The notes under the pieces: generated by a model
What the model was told of the DNA's origin: nothing
The model's database searches: none
What the model saw: only the letters and a program-made list of their open reading frames with translations
DNA from: Candidatus Binatus soli
Lineage (GTDB): Bacteria; Desulfobacterota; Binatia; Binatales; Binataceae
Length of the DNA stretch: 64,000 nt
Direction: 5' to 3'
NCBI GenBank assembly: GCA_002479255.1
Contig: DLMJ01000030.1
Location: forward strand, 62,001-126,000
Made by a program: the position numbers and the translations under genes
Part shown: piece by piece, positions 52,426 to 61,159 of the stretch
Numbering within the stretch: the stretch's first letter is position 1
Layout: every line of letters starts with the position of its first letter

Positions 52426-53658
52426 ATGCGCAAGATTTCTTACCGCGTGCGGCCGGAGACCGCCGTGCTGACCAGGGGCTTCGACCCAAAGTTGTCGGTC
52501 GGCTCGGCCAGACCGCCGGTGTATCGCAGTTCAACGTTCGTCTTTCCAAGTCCGGAGGCGGCTGAGCGTGCGTTTGGAATTGTGCTTGGAAAAATCCATC
52601 CGCTCGGCGACGATCGTCCCGACCTGATCTATGCGCGCCTGAACCATCCCAACGCCGAAATCCTCGAGCAACAACTCGTACCTCTCGAGCGCGGCGCCAA
52701 CTCCGCGGCCGTCTTCAATTCCGGCATGGCCGCGATCTTTACCGTGATGCTCGCGTTCCTGGAACGAGGCGGTTCGCTCATCTACACGCAGCCTCTGTAC
52801 GGCGGAAGCCAACACTTGATCCACCAGATAATCGAACCGCTCGGTTTCGACGCGCGCGGATTGCCGGCCGGCAACACCAGGGCGCTGACGGAGGCGATTG
52901 AACAGGCGGACAATCTAAGCCTCGTTCTGGTCGAGACTCCCGCCAATCCCACCCTCGTGATGACCGATATCGCGCAAGCGGCCGCCGCAGTCCGCCGAAA
53001 GCCCAAGCGCCCCTTGCTGGCCATCGACAACACTCTGCTTGGTCCGACCTTTCAGCATCCGTTGATTCACGGCGCAGACCTCGCGATTTACTCGGCGACA
53101 AAGTTCCTCGGCGGATTCAGTGACTTGCTGGCCGGCGCGGTGCTGGCGACGGACCCTGAATTGATCCTGACCCTGACCGGAGTCCGCGCGCTGCTGGGCA
53201 ACATCCTGCAGGCTGACGAATGCTGGATTCTCGATTCGCGGCTTTCGACCGTCGCGCTGCGGATGAACCGGCAAAGCAAGAACGCACAGCGAATCGCCGA
53301 GCAGTTGGCCAAACATCCACGCGTCAAACGCGTCATCTATCCGTCGCTGTTCACCGACGCCGCCCAGATAAAGATTCGCGACGCGCAAACCGACTACCCG
53401 GGTTCGCTGATGACATTGGAGGTTGAAGGCGGCAAGACCGGCGCCTTCGAATTCCTGCGCCGTTTGAAAATCGCCAAGAACGCCGTCAGCCTGGGCGGTG
53501 TCGAAACTCTCGTATGCCATCCGATGACGACCACCCACAGCGAGCTGTCGCCCGAGGAATTGTCGGCCGCCGGAATCAACGACGCGCTGGTCCGCATCTC
53601 GGTCGGTACCGAGCATTGGCGCGACCTGCTTGACGAATTCACCCGCGCGCTGGCTTGA
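52426..53658 (+). CDS. PLP-dependent cystathionine gamma-synthase/methionine gamma-lyase family enzyme
   Basis: A 410-residue fold-type I PLP enzyme. SSTFVFPSPEAAERAFG, YARLNHPNAEILEQQL and SGMAAIFTVMLAFLERGG are the usual N-terminal and cofactor regions; VVL-type VETPANPTLVMTDI binds PLP phosphate; the Schiff-base Lys lies in YSATKFLGGFSDLLAGA. C-terminal SLGGVETLVCHPMTTTHSEL is the family signature. It may act as methionine gamma-lyase, cystathionine gamma-synthase or a homocysteine synthase-like enzyme; the sequence does not decide. Confidence 0.87.
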   Translation: MRKISYRVRPETAVLTRGFDPKLSVGSARPPVYRSSTFVFPSPEAAERAFGIVLGKIHPLGDDRPDLIYARLNHPNAEILEQQLVPLERGANSAAVFNSGMAAIFTVMLAFLERGGSLIYTQPLYGGSQHLIHQIIEPLGFDARGLPAGNTRALTEAIEQADNLSLVLVETPANPTLVMTDIAQAAAAVRRKPKRPLLAIDNTLLGPTFQHPLIHGADLAIYSATKFLGGFSDLLAGAVLATDPELILTLTGVRALLGNILQADECWILDSRLSTVALRMNRQSKNAQRIAEQLAKHPRVKRVIYPSLFTDAAQIKIRDAQTDYPGSLMTLEVEGGKTGAFEFLRRLKIAKNAVSLGGVETLVCHPMTTTHSELSPEELSAAGINDALVRISVGTEHWRDLLDEFTRALA

Positions 53659-54073
53659 TCCGGCGCCCCCGCATCTTACGTTCTCCGCCTCGGCCGCTTT
53701 GTCGCGGGAGAGGCCGCGCCACCGGCGCGGGTGAGGGTGCAGATTTAGCGGGAGAGGGTAGGGTGAGGGACAACTGCGGCGCGATTCGGCGATTATGGCG
53801 CGCGAGAAGGCGGCGGCGGCGGGGAGAACCCATCGCGCAAACTAACTCCCAGCCCTCAACGCCAGCGAACACGGGCGCGGCATCGTCGCGCAGGTACGCG
53901 AAAGCAACGCTGGCCAGCCGGAAGCGCGCTTGAGGGGATCGTCCGCGAATGAGCACGCGCAGCGCGAGTTGGGATGAGTGAGGGGGGGGGCGCCGTGAAA
54001 ACAGAACGCCCTGCCCGGCCACGACGGCCGGACAGGGCGTTGTTCTGTGCGATGGCTGCGCGGTCTCAGCCGG
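53659..54073. other. intergenic region with a dispersed-repeat-like segment and terminator
   Basis: About 415 bp without a supported gene. GCGGGAGAGG ... GGTGAGGG words (53705-53770) resemble the purine-rich GAGAGGGTGAGGG dispersed repeats common in high-GC genomes. A strong hairpin follows at the right end. Confidence 0.5.
53995..54041 (-). terminator. terminator of the glycoside-hydrolase-like gene
   Basis: ACGCCCTG-CCGGCC and GGCCGG-CAGGGCGT arms form a 14-bp stem (one internal mismatch) with a 5-nt loop at about 54006-54035. On the minus strand it is followed by TCTGTTTTC, about 40 bp after the gene stop. Confidence 0.7.
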
Positions 54074-57000
54074 CTACGGTCCGATCGAGTTCCCCGTCAG
54101 CTTGACGGTGTGGACGCCCGGCGCGTTCGTCCCGCCGGCGCAAGCGTTGGCGTAGCTCCCCGGATCGCTCGCAACGGTTATGTCGATACAGGCGCTCTCC
54201 GTCACCGGCGCGCTCGGGCTACCCTGGCTCGGCGTGAATTTCACCGTGTAGCAGGCCACGTTCGCCGCTGCGCCGGCCGGACACTTCCCCGTCGCGCCGC
54301 TGACGCTGAAGTCGCCGGGCATGGTCCCGCCGTAGGCCCCGGCATTTGCCGCGCTGCCAATGCTGACGCCCAAGGCCCCGATTCCGAACGTCGGAGATGC
54401 CAAGTCGGTCACCTTCAGCACATTCGCCGTCGCCGGCGACACCGCCACTTTATGCACCCCGGTCACGGTCCACGCATTGCCCACCGCGGCGGTGGCGGCC
54501 ACTGTGTCGGGCACCGTCGTGGCCGAGAGCGTAACGGTGTGGTACGGAGACGCCGCCAAGTCGGGGTTGGCACGGATCGTCAAAGTGCCGGACTCGTTGT
54601 TCAAAGCGCTCGGCGAGTAGGTATAGGCAATCGTGCACGTACTGCCCGCCAGCATCGTGCCGCCGCAGGTACCGCCGCTAGCCGGGAAAGTAAAGCCGGT
54701 CGCGGTTTGCGAGATGCCCGGGGTCAGCGTGATCGACGACGACTGCTTGTTGGTTATCGTCGCGTACTTCGTGACCGTTTTGCCGAACTGCTCGTTATTG
54801 ATCGTCACGCTTGCGGGTGAAGTAGTCACGTCGACGGCGCCGGTCCCCTGCATGTTGATGGTCTGCGTGCCCGCCGGGGCATCATCCGCGATCGTAAGCC
54901 GCCCGGTGCGGTCGTTGGTGGCCAAGCTTATCGCGCTCGGCGTGAAGCTGACGGTGATTGTGCAAGTGTCCGGGGACGGCCCCACAGTGTAAGGGTAACC
55001 CGTTGAGCCGCACGACCCGCCGGTAACGTTGAACTCAGCGCTTGCCGAGCCGTCAGTGCTTGTCACAAATACGTTGGTGATGCTCAGCGGCGCCTTGCTC
55101 TTGCTCGTCACCGTGACGGTCTTGGTTGCCGAGGTCTGCCCGGCAACTTCGGAGCCGAACGAAAGCGTTGCCGGCGCGGCGCTGCCGTTGGGGGTCGGCG
55201 TCGCGGTCGGCGTCGCCGTCTTCGTTGCGGTGGCCGTCGCGGTCGCAGTGGCTGTAGCCGTCGCGGTCGGCGTCGCAGTCTTGGTCGGCGTTGCCGTCGC
55301 AGTCGCGGTGGGCGTCGGCGAAGGTGCTCCGCTGCCGCCAAATGCGATCACGTTGGCCGAGTAGGCGGGAAAGCTGTGCGAAAATGCTGTCGACAGCCCC
55401 GTCACGGGACTGGTCGCGATATCGGCTGAGCCGACGCCCATCTTTGCCGCGTTGTCTTGCGGGATGCCGTAGGAATACAGGGTGCCCGTGCTACCCGGCG
55501 TCGCGCCGCTGATAGTGATATTCGCGTTGAGTGCGTTGCTCGCGCTCTTGTTCACGACAAGCAGTGTCAACCCTCCGCTAGTCCGCTGCGCCGCACACAC
55601 ACTAAGCAGCGGATAGTCGCTCGCAGAGCTGACTAACTGGTCGCCGCCACGTGCGAAGTGTTGCAGCAGCCTTTCGACATAAAATGTTGGATAGGTGTCC
55701 GCCGGGCCGGGCGGGTCCGCGCTGTCCACGACGCCATAGTCGCCGTATTGGCGCCATCCATAGAGAGTCGAGGCATTGTTATTGCCGGTTTCCTGGCCGT
55801 TGCGCAGGTCCCACCAGGTAACTGAGTTGAACTCGGTGTTCATCGCGGCGCAAATGCTGTCGGCCAGGAACAGCCCATTCACCAGGCTGGTCGTCTGCTT
55901 GCCGGGATTGGAAGAGACGGAGTTGTTCTCGGTGTTGTCCAGTTCAACGCCAGGAGCCACGGCGGCGCCAAGGTAATCGTTGAGCTGCTGGCGAAGATCG
56001 GCAGCGTCGGTGCTCCATGTACTATTGGAAAGCAGCAGTCCTTGATCGCTCTCATCACCCGGCGATTGCGCATAGCGATGGTAGATCAGGAAATCCGGGG
56101 TTACGCCCAGGCTGCGCATCGTCGCGAGCATCACGGGCGTCCAGCCATTGTGCGTTACTCCGGTGCACGGATTGACCACCGGATGATTGGTGTTGTTCGC
56201 GTAACTGTCCTCGCCAGGAACCGCCACGGCGCCGATTTTGATAGTCGGGTCCACCGCCTTCATCTGGGTGTAGTATTGCTGGAAACGCTGCGCATAGGTG
56301 TAGGGATCGTGTGGGACAGTGTTATTGTCAGTCTCCCATGAGCCATAGCACTCATTACCTATTTCCCAATACTTAAACCCGTAGTGATTGGTGACATTGG
56401 ATTCCCGCACCCATGAGGCCGCCTCTGCCGGCGTGCCCGATCCATAGTTGGCGGTGACGAAGGCCTGCGCGCCGATAGTGGTGGCAACCTGGGCAAACAT
56501 GTCGAACGACGTTGCCCATGGCGATGTGTTGCTGTCTGTAGTGTTGGTGGCCCAGTGGTAATCGTCGGAGAGCGAACCGCCGGGGAATCGCAGCGCCCCG
56601 GCGCCCATCCCGGTCAGCAGATCGGTCGTCGCGCTCGTATCCAGGATCGAGTCCCACACCGCCGTGTTGACTCCGAAATGCCGCGCATCGACGACTCGCA
56701 CCGCTTCCGTCGCGCTCACCGTAACATTCACCACGCTGGGCGGCGGTTGCGCCGTGAATGAGATTGTGTCCACGAAAAATGTCGGCTGCGTCGTGCCGCT
56801 GCGGTCCTGGATCCAAAATCCGTCAAGGTTCGGTTGGTTTTGCACACCCAGCGAAGACAGCGCAATGGTGACTTGATGCCAGATGTCCGCCGCAAGGGGA
56901 GGCAGAGTCACGATAGTCTGCGCCGTGCCGTTGAGCGTCGCCTGGACTTGCAGCAACTGGCCGCCGGTCGAGCCGCCGTCGATCCAGAAAACCAAATTGG

Positions 57001-57277
57001 TGTATAGGCTGGAATCGAAGGCGTCGTGATGCAGGTAGAGCGCCTGGTACGGGCCCGCGCTGACGCTGATCGAGTCGGCGCCGGACTGGACCGGCTGCCT
57101 GTTGCTGAAATTCACCGTCGCCCAACTCCAGTCCTGCCAGCCGTTGACGAGGGCGTCGGTGTACACGGACTGGTCCGCCTGCGAATGCGCGACGGCGGGC
57201 AGCGCGAGGCAGCAAAGGAGCGGCATCAAAATCGGGAGCAGCGATCGCGCCAGCCGCAATGTCACAGTCCGAGCCAT
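54074..57277 (-). CDS. modular secreted glycoside-hydrolase-like protein with PT-rich linker and ASH-type domains
   Basis: A 1067-residue exported protein. Signal peptide LLPILMPLLCCLALPAVAHS. Residues about 25-175 form a jelly-roll carbohydrate-binding-like domain. Residues about 190-640 resemble a TIM-barrel alpha-L-arabinofuranosidase/GH51-like catalytic domain: the probable acid/base Glu is in KYWEIGNECYGSWE (about residue 309) and the likely nucleophile Glu in PGVELDNTENN (about residue 444). A Thr/Ala/Pro linker (about 649-700) is followed by several choice-of-anchor/ASH-like Ig domains. ATG 57277 (MARTVTL) precedes the signal peptide; the frame opens at 57313. Role: degradation of plant or microbial polysaccharide outside the cell (inferred). 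Confidence 0.78.
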   Translation of the reverse strand: MARTVTLRLARSLLPILMPLLCCLALPAVAHSQADQSVYTDALVNGWQDWSWATVNFSNRQPVQSGADSISVSAGPYQALYLHHDAFDSSLYTNLVFWIDGGSTGGQLLQVQATLNGTAQTIVTLPPLAADIWHQVTIALSSLGVQNQPNLDGFWIQDRSGTTQPTFFVDTISFTAQPPPSVVNVTVSATEAVRVVDARHFGVNTAVWDSILDTSATTDLLTGMGAGALRFPGGSLSDDYHWATNTTDSNTSPWATSFDMFAQVATTIGAQAFVTANYGSGTPAEAASWVRESNVTNHYGFKYWEIGNECYGSWETDNNTVPHDPYTYAQRFQQYYTQMKAVDPTIKIGAVAVPGEDSYANNTNHPVVNPCTGVTHNGWTPVMLATMRSLGVTPDFLIYHRYAQSPGDESDQGLLLSNSTWSTDAADLRQQLNDYLGAAVAPGVELDNTENNSVSSNPGKQTTSLVNGLFLADSICAAMNTEFNSVTWWDLRNGQETGNNNASTLYGWRQYGDYGVVDSADPPGPADTYPTFYVERLLQHFARGGDQLVSSASDYPLLSVCAAQRTSGGLTLLVVNKSASNALNANITISGATPGSTGTLYSYGIPQDNAAKMGVGSADIATSPVTGLSTAFSHSFPAYSANVIAFGGSGAPSPTPTATATATPTKTATPTATATATATATATATKTATPTATPTPNGSAAPATLSFGSEVAGQTSATKTVTVTSKSKAPLSITNVFVTSTDGSASAEFNVTGGSCGSTGYPYTVGPSPDTCTITVSFTPSAISLATNDRTGRLTIADDAPAGTQTINMQGTGAVDVTTSPASVTINNEQFGKTVTKYATITNKQSSSITLTPGISQTATGFTFPASGGTCGGTMLAGSTCTIAYTYSPSALNNESGTLTIRANPDLAASPYHTVTLSATTVPDTVAATAAVGNAWTVTGVHKVAVSPATANVLKVTDLASPTFGIGALGVSIGSAANAGAYGGTMPGDFSVSGATGKCPAGAAANVACYTVKFTPSQGSPSAPVTESACIDITVASDPGSYANACAGGTNAPGVHTVKLTGNSIGP

Positions 57278-57390
57278 ATTTCTGCAATATGTATATCCAC
57301 ATGGCGACGGCAATGGGAGAGGCCGGCGCGCTTACGCGCGAGATCCTTCGCGTAGCTCAGCAGGATGACGGATGGTCCGAGGGAGGTACA

Positions 57391-58689
57391 CTACGGTTCA
57401 AGCCGCTCCATCAGGCGCGGGAACGGCACCGTCTCGCGGATGTGATGAATCCCGCACAGCCATCCCGTCATGCGCTCGATGCCCATCCCGAAGCCCGCGT
57501 GCGGCACCGAGCCGTAGCGGCGGAGATCGAGGTACCATTCGAAGGGCGCAAGCGGCAGCCCGTGCGACGTGATCTTGGTGCGCAGCGTTTCGTAGTCATC
57601 CTCGCGCTGCCCGCCGCCTATGATCTCGCCATGGCCCTCGGGCGCGAGCATATCGACGCATAGCGCGACGCCGGGACGCGCGGGGTCTTGCTTCATGTAG
57701 AACGCCTTGCACGCGGTGGGATAGCGATGCACCATTACGGGGCGATCGAATTCCTCGGACAGCGCGGTTTCCTCGTCGCCGCCGAAGTCGTCGCCCCAGT
57801 TGACCGCGACGCCTTTCTTCTTCAGCCGCTCGATCGCTTCGTCGTAGCTGATGCGCGGATACGGAAGCTGCGCCGCAGACTGCAACTTGGTCGTGTCGCG
57901 CTCGAGCGTCTTCAGCTCGGCGCCACGGCGTTCGACCACGCGGCCGACGATGTAGGACACGAACTGCTCGGCCAACTCCATGTCGCCGTCGAGGTCGCAG
58001 TACGCGACTTCGGGCTCGACCATCCAGAATTCCGTCAGATGCCGCCGCGTTTTGGATTTCTCGGCGCGAAACGTCGGGCCGAAGCAGTACACTTTGCCGA
58101 ACGCGAGCGCGCCCGCTTCCGCGTAGAGCTGTCCGCTCTGGGTCAGGTACGCCTTGCGCTCGCCGAAGTAGTCGAGCTCGAACAGGTTGGTGGTCCCTTC
58201 GCATGAAGTCGGGGTCAGAATCGGCGCGTCGAACAACACGAAGCCGCGCTCGTGGAAAAAATCGCGGCACGCCGATTCCACTTCGCTGCGCACGCGCAAA
58301 ATGGCGTGCTGGCGCGAGGAGCGGATCCACAGATGGCGGTTGTCGAGCAAAAACGCAACGCCGTGATCCTTGGGCGTGATCGGATAGTCGGTCGCCGGCG
58401 ACACGATCTCGATTGACTTCAACGTGAGTTCGAATCCGCCCGGCGCGCGCTTGTCTTCGCGCACGATGCCGGTCACTTCGAGCGAGGTTTCCTGCCCCAT
58501 GTGATCCGCCGCCGCGAAACGGTCCGCGCCGAGATCGGCGAGCGACGCCACGCACTGGCATACTCCCGTGCCGTCGCGCACCTGGAGAAAATGTATCTTG
58601 CCGCTCGAGCGCTTGCCCGCGAGCCAGCCCTTGAGCGTGACCCGGTTTCCCGCATGATGCGACAGTTCTTCGATATAAACTCGCGCCAT
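57391..58689 (-). CDS. asnS: asparagine--tRNA ligase
   Basis: A 432-residue class IIb aminoacyl-tRNA synthetase. The OB-fold anticodon domain starts HHAGNRVTLKGWLAGKRSSG; motif 2 is FRAEKSKTRRHLTEFWMVEP and motif 3 GFGMGIERMTGWLCG. The segment LTPTSCEGTTNLFELDYFGE with a Thr-Ser-Cys-Glu-Gly core, and the absence of a GAD domain, favour AsnS over AspS. ATG 58689 (MARVYIEEL) is the natural start; the frame opens at 58755. Single housekeeping gene. Confidence 0.94.
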   Translation of the reverse strand: MARVYIEELSHHAGNRVTLKGWLAGKRSSGKIHFLQVRDGTGVCQCVASLADLGADRFAAADHMGQETSLEVTGIVREDKRAPGGFELTLKSIEIVSPATDYPITPKDHGVAFLLDNRHLWIRSSRQHAILRVRSEVESACRDFFHERGFVLFDAPILTPTSCEGTTNLFELDYFGERKAYLTQSGQLYAEAGALAFGKVYCFGPTFRAEKSKTRRHLTEFWMVEPEVAYCDLDGDMELAEQFVSYIVGRVVERRGAELKTLERDTTKLQSAAQLPYPRISYDEAIERLKKKGVAVNWGDDFGGDEETALSEEFDRPVMVHRYPTACKAFYMKQDPARPGVALCVDMLAPEGHGEIIGGGQREDDYETLRTKITSHGLPLAPFEWYLDLRRYGSVPHAGFGMGIERMTGWLCGIHHIRETVPFPRLMERLEP

Positions 58690-58786
58690 GCGCCCATTTA
58701 AGCATATCGCCGCACAAGTACAGGAGCGCGCACGCGTCGCGCGCTTTGCGTTCATCAGCTAGGCTCGATAGCGGGAGAGGAGGCGG

Positions 58787-59383
58787 ATGAACGGGCTGAA
58801 CGGGCTCGACTATGCGGGGATCGTGCTGCTTGCGGTCGGGGCAATCTACGGACTGCAAAGGGGCGCACTCAGGATGGTGACGTCGGTGGTGGCGCTGGCG
58901 GCAGCCGTCTATTTCGCGTCGCTCTATTACACCAAGGCCGGTTCGTTCGCCCAGACGCAGCTCGGATCCTCGCACGCAGTCGGCGCGGTAGTTGGCTACG
59001 TCGCGATCTTCGCCTTGATCTTCACGGCCGTGGAGATAGTCGGCTCGTCGGCGATCCGACTGATGCAGATTGCTCACCTGAGTCCGCTGGATCGCCTGGC
59101 CGGCGGCCTGCTCGGCGCGGGAATCGCGGCTGTCTTTGCGGGTCTGGCCGTAATGCTGCTGGCTGCCGTGTTGCCGCCCGACGCGGCTATCCTGCGCAAC
59201 TCGCAACTGGTGCCGATGCTGCTGGCCTACAACGAGATGCTGGTGGGGTACATCCCCGCCGACGCGCGACTCGCCTACGAGCGCAATCGCGATGACCTGA
59301 TGAAATACTGGGTCCAGAATGCGATGAAGGGCGCGAACTCCGCGCCGTCGCCGGTTGCATCGCCCTCACCCGCCACGAAATGA
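58787..59383 (+). CDS. CvpA family membrane protein
   Basis: A 198-residue inner-membrane protein with four predicted helices (YAGIVLLAVGAIYGLQRGAL; VTSVVALAAAVYFASLYY; VGAVVGYVAIFALIFTAVEI; LAGGLLGAGIAAVFAGLAVM). The N-terminal pattern and LDRLAGGLLG match CvpA, linked to purine metabolism, colicin V export and envelope integrity. GGAGGCGG lies directly before the ATG. The C-terminus is a Ser/Pro/Ala-rich tail. Divergent from asnS. Confidence 0.85.
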   Translation: MNGLNGLDYAGIVLLAVGAIYGLQRGALRMVTSVVALAAAVYFASLYYTKAGSFAQTQLGSSHAVGAVVGYVAIFALIFTAVEIVGSSAIRLMQIAHLSPLDRLAGGLLGAGIAAVFAGLAVMLLAAVLPPDAAILRNSQLVPMLLAYNEMLVGYIPADARLAYERNRDDLMKYWVQNAMKGANSAPSPVASPSPATK

Positions 59384-59407
59384 TCGGGGAATTTTGTGTT
59401 CGCTGCC

Positions 59408-59740
59408 TTACGCGATTGCGCTGTCCACGGCCTGGACCAGTCTGCCCTTGGGCACCGCGCCGATGATTTGTTCCTTGACCTGGCCGCCCTTGATGATCAG
59501 CAGGTTGGGGATGCCCCGAACGCCGTAACGCCCCGGCGTCTGCGGATTGTCGTCAACGTTGATCTTCACGACTTTGAGACGCCCGGAATACTCGCCTGCG
59601 AGATCTTCGAGTATCGGCGCAATCGTGCGGCATGGTCCGCACCACGGCGCCCAGAAATCGATCAAAACCGGAGTGGACGATTTCAGAACTTCCTCGTCGA
59701 AGCTCGCGTCGGTAACATGAACGATTTTGTCGCTGGACAT
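59408..59740 (-). CDS. trxA: thioredoxin
   Basis: A 110-residue cytoplasmic disulfide reductase. Active site WAPWCGPCRTIAP with the CGPC motif; the cis-Pro loop is GIPNLLIIKGG. Length and fold are standard. ATG 59740; GGAGATAAG upstream. Convergent with cvpA (24 bp between stops). Confidence 0.96.
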   Translation of the reverse strand: MSSDKIVHVTDASFDEEVLKSSTPVLIDFWAPWCGPCRTIAPILEDLAGEYSGRLKVVKINVDDNPQTPGRYGVRGIPNLLIIKGGQVKEQIIGAVPKGRLVQAVDSAIA

Positions 59741-59928
59741 CGGGACTTATCTCCTGCTGGGCTCGGTCGCAGTTTGAACATAAATACGGTGGCGCACCTA
59801 GTCAAGCCAGCTAAGCGCGCGACAACGGAGCGCGGCCTTAATACTGAGTGCAGGGGTCACCCCTGCGGTCACCCCTGCCACTTTTCACTTGGAATCCGCG
59901 TGGCGAATCCACTACCCTTGGAAACGCC

Positions 59929-60249
59929 ATGGCTGCACCCATGATGAACGACGTATTGCCCGACCTGCTCGAGGAGATGGTCTATCTGCTCAAGCAGCAG
60001 GGCGCCGATCCGCTGGAATCCAGGCTGCGCGCTCTGAGAATCGAGTCGGTCTGCGACTGTGGCGACGAGAATTGTGCCAGCTTCGCGACCGCCGTCGAAG
60101 TCAAGGTCGCCAACTATGTCGAGCTGCAATCGATGGAAGGTCAGGTCATCATCGATCTGAACGCCGACGACGAGATCTGCTTCATCGAGGTGCTCGGCCG
60201 TCCCGATGTGAAGTACCTGCTCGAAGAATTTTACGACGCGCAGAGCTGA
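59929..60249 (+). CDS. small hypothetical acidic protein with a Cys-rich motif
   Basis: A 106-residue acidic protein starting MAAPMMNDVLPDLLEEM (ATG 59929; an internal ATG at 59941 is possible; the frame opens at 59848). A helical N-terminus leads to VCDCGDENCASF, a Cys-x-Cys ... Cys cluster that could bind metal, and a C-terminal IIDLNADDEICFIEVLGRPD strand-helix unit. I cannot name the family. Convergent with the esterase gene (20 bp between stops). Confidence 0.65.
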   Translation: MAAPMMNDVLPDLLEEMVYLLKQQGADPLESRLRALRIESVCDCGDENCASFATAVEVKVANYVELQSMEGQVIIDLNADDEICFIEVLGRPDVKYLLEEFYDAQS

Positions 60250-60269
60250 CCCGGCGCGCCGCCGCGACT

Positions 60270-61127
60270 CTAGCCCGCCGCGCGCTTTTGCGGCGCGACT
60301 CGAAACCGCTCGACGAATTCGATCACCTCGCCGGCGACGCGCTCTTTCTCGCTGTCCACGGTAATCACGTGGTAGCTCTCGTCGAGCTCAACCGCGCGCT
60401 TCTCCCTGCTGCCAAGGCCTCTCATCACGTAGTCGATATTTTTCCGCATCGGGGCCGTGTGATCGCGCCTGGCATGCATCACCAGCGCGGGCTGCGTGAT
60501 ACGCGCCAGCATCGGCTTCACCACCGCGCTTAAATCGAGCAGCTTCATCGGCGCCGACAACGGCATCAAACGGCAGGTGGGATGCACCGACCGGGCAGCC
60601 GCATCGTGGATATCCGACCCGCCCGGATTGAGCAGGTAGATCCTCTCAACTATCGAGCCGAGCACTCCGCGCATACCGCGCAGCATGATGGTCGTTGAGG
60701 TCGGCAGAAAAAACGCTGGCGCAAGCATCGCGAGTCCCGCGATCGCCTCGCCCTGATCGGCGGCCAGCCGCGCCGCCAGCACAGCTCCCGCCGACTGTCC
60801 CACCACCACGTTCGGCTCGCCGAACTGCCGCAGCTCCTCCAGGCCGGCGACGACGCTTTCGTACCAGTTGTCGTAACCAGCCGCCCCCAACTCCTCGGGC
60901 GTTCCGGCGTGACCTGCCAGCTTAACGCCTCGCACGCGCACGCCGCGCGCCGCCAGCCGCTCGCCGAGGTAGCGCATCTCGTATGGAGTTCCGGTCAGAC
61001 CGTGGATCAGCAGCGCGCTCACGCCCGCGCCGGTGGCGACCGCGCCGGGAAGGAAAAACTCGTGCGTATCGACGCCCGCTGAGTTGCGCGACGCAGTCTC
61101 GTCGGAATCGGAAGAATCGGAACTCAT
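60270..61127 (-). CDS. alpha/beta hydrolase (carboxylesterase/monoacylglycerol lipase type)
   Basis: A 285-residue serine hydrolase. The oxyanion strand ALLIHGLTGTPYEMRYLGE, nucleophile elbow VVGQSAGAVLAARLA (catalytic Ser in GQSAG), Asp region in LVMHARRDHTAP and catalytic His near DESYHVITVDSEKE form a complete triad. These features match the Est30/YvaK carboxylesterase group. ATG 61127 is the likely start; the frame opens far upstream inside the PpiD gene. It may be co-transcribed with the upstream ppiD-like gene (32 bp gap). Confidence 0.87.
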   Translation of the reverse strand: MSSDSSDSDETASRNSAGVDTHEFFLPGAVATGAGVSALLIHGLTGTPYEMRYLGERLAARGVRVRGVKLAGHAGTPEELGAAGYDNWYESVVAGLEELRQFGEPNVVVGQSAGAVLAARLAADQGEAIAGLAMLAPAFFLPTSTTIMLRGMRGVLGSIVERIYLLNPGGSDIHDAAARSVHPTCRLMPLSAPMKLLDLSAVVKPMLARITQPALVMHARRDHTAPMRKNIDYVMRGLGSREKRAVELDESYHVITVDSEKERVAGEVIEFVERFRVAPQKRAAG

Positions 61128-61159
61128 CCCTGGCAATGCCGCGCGCCCGGCGCGCTCCT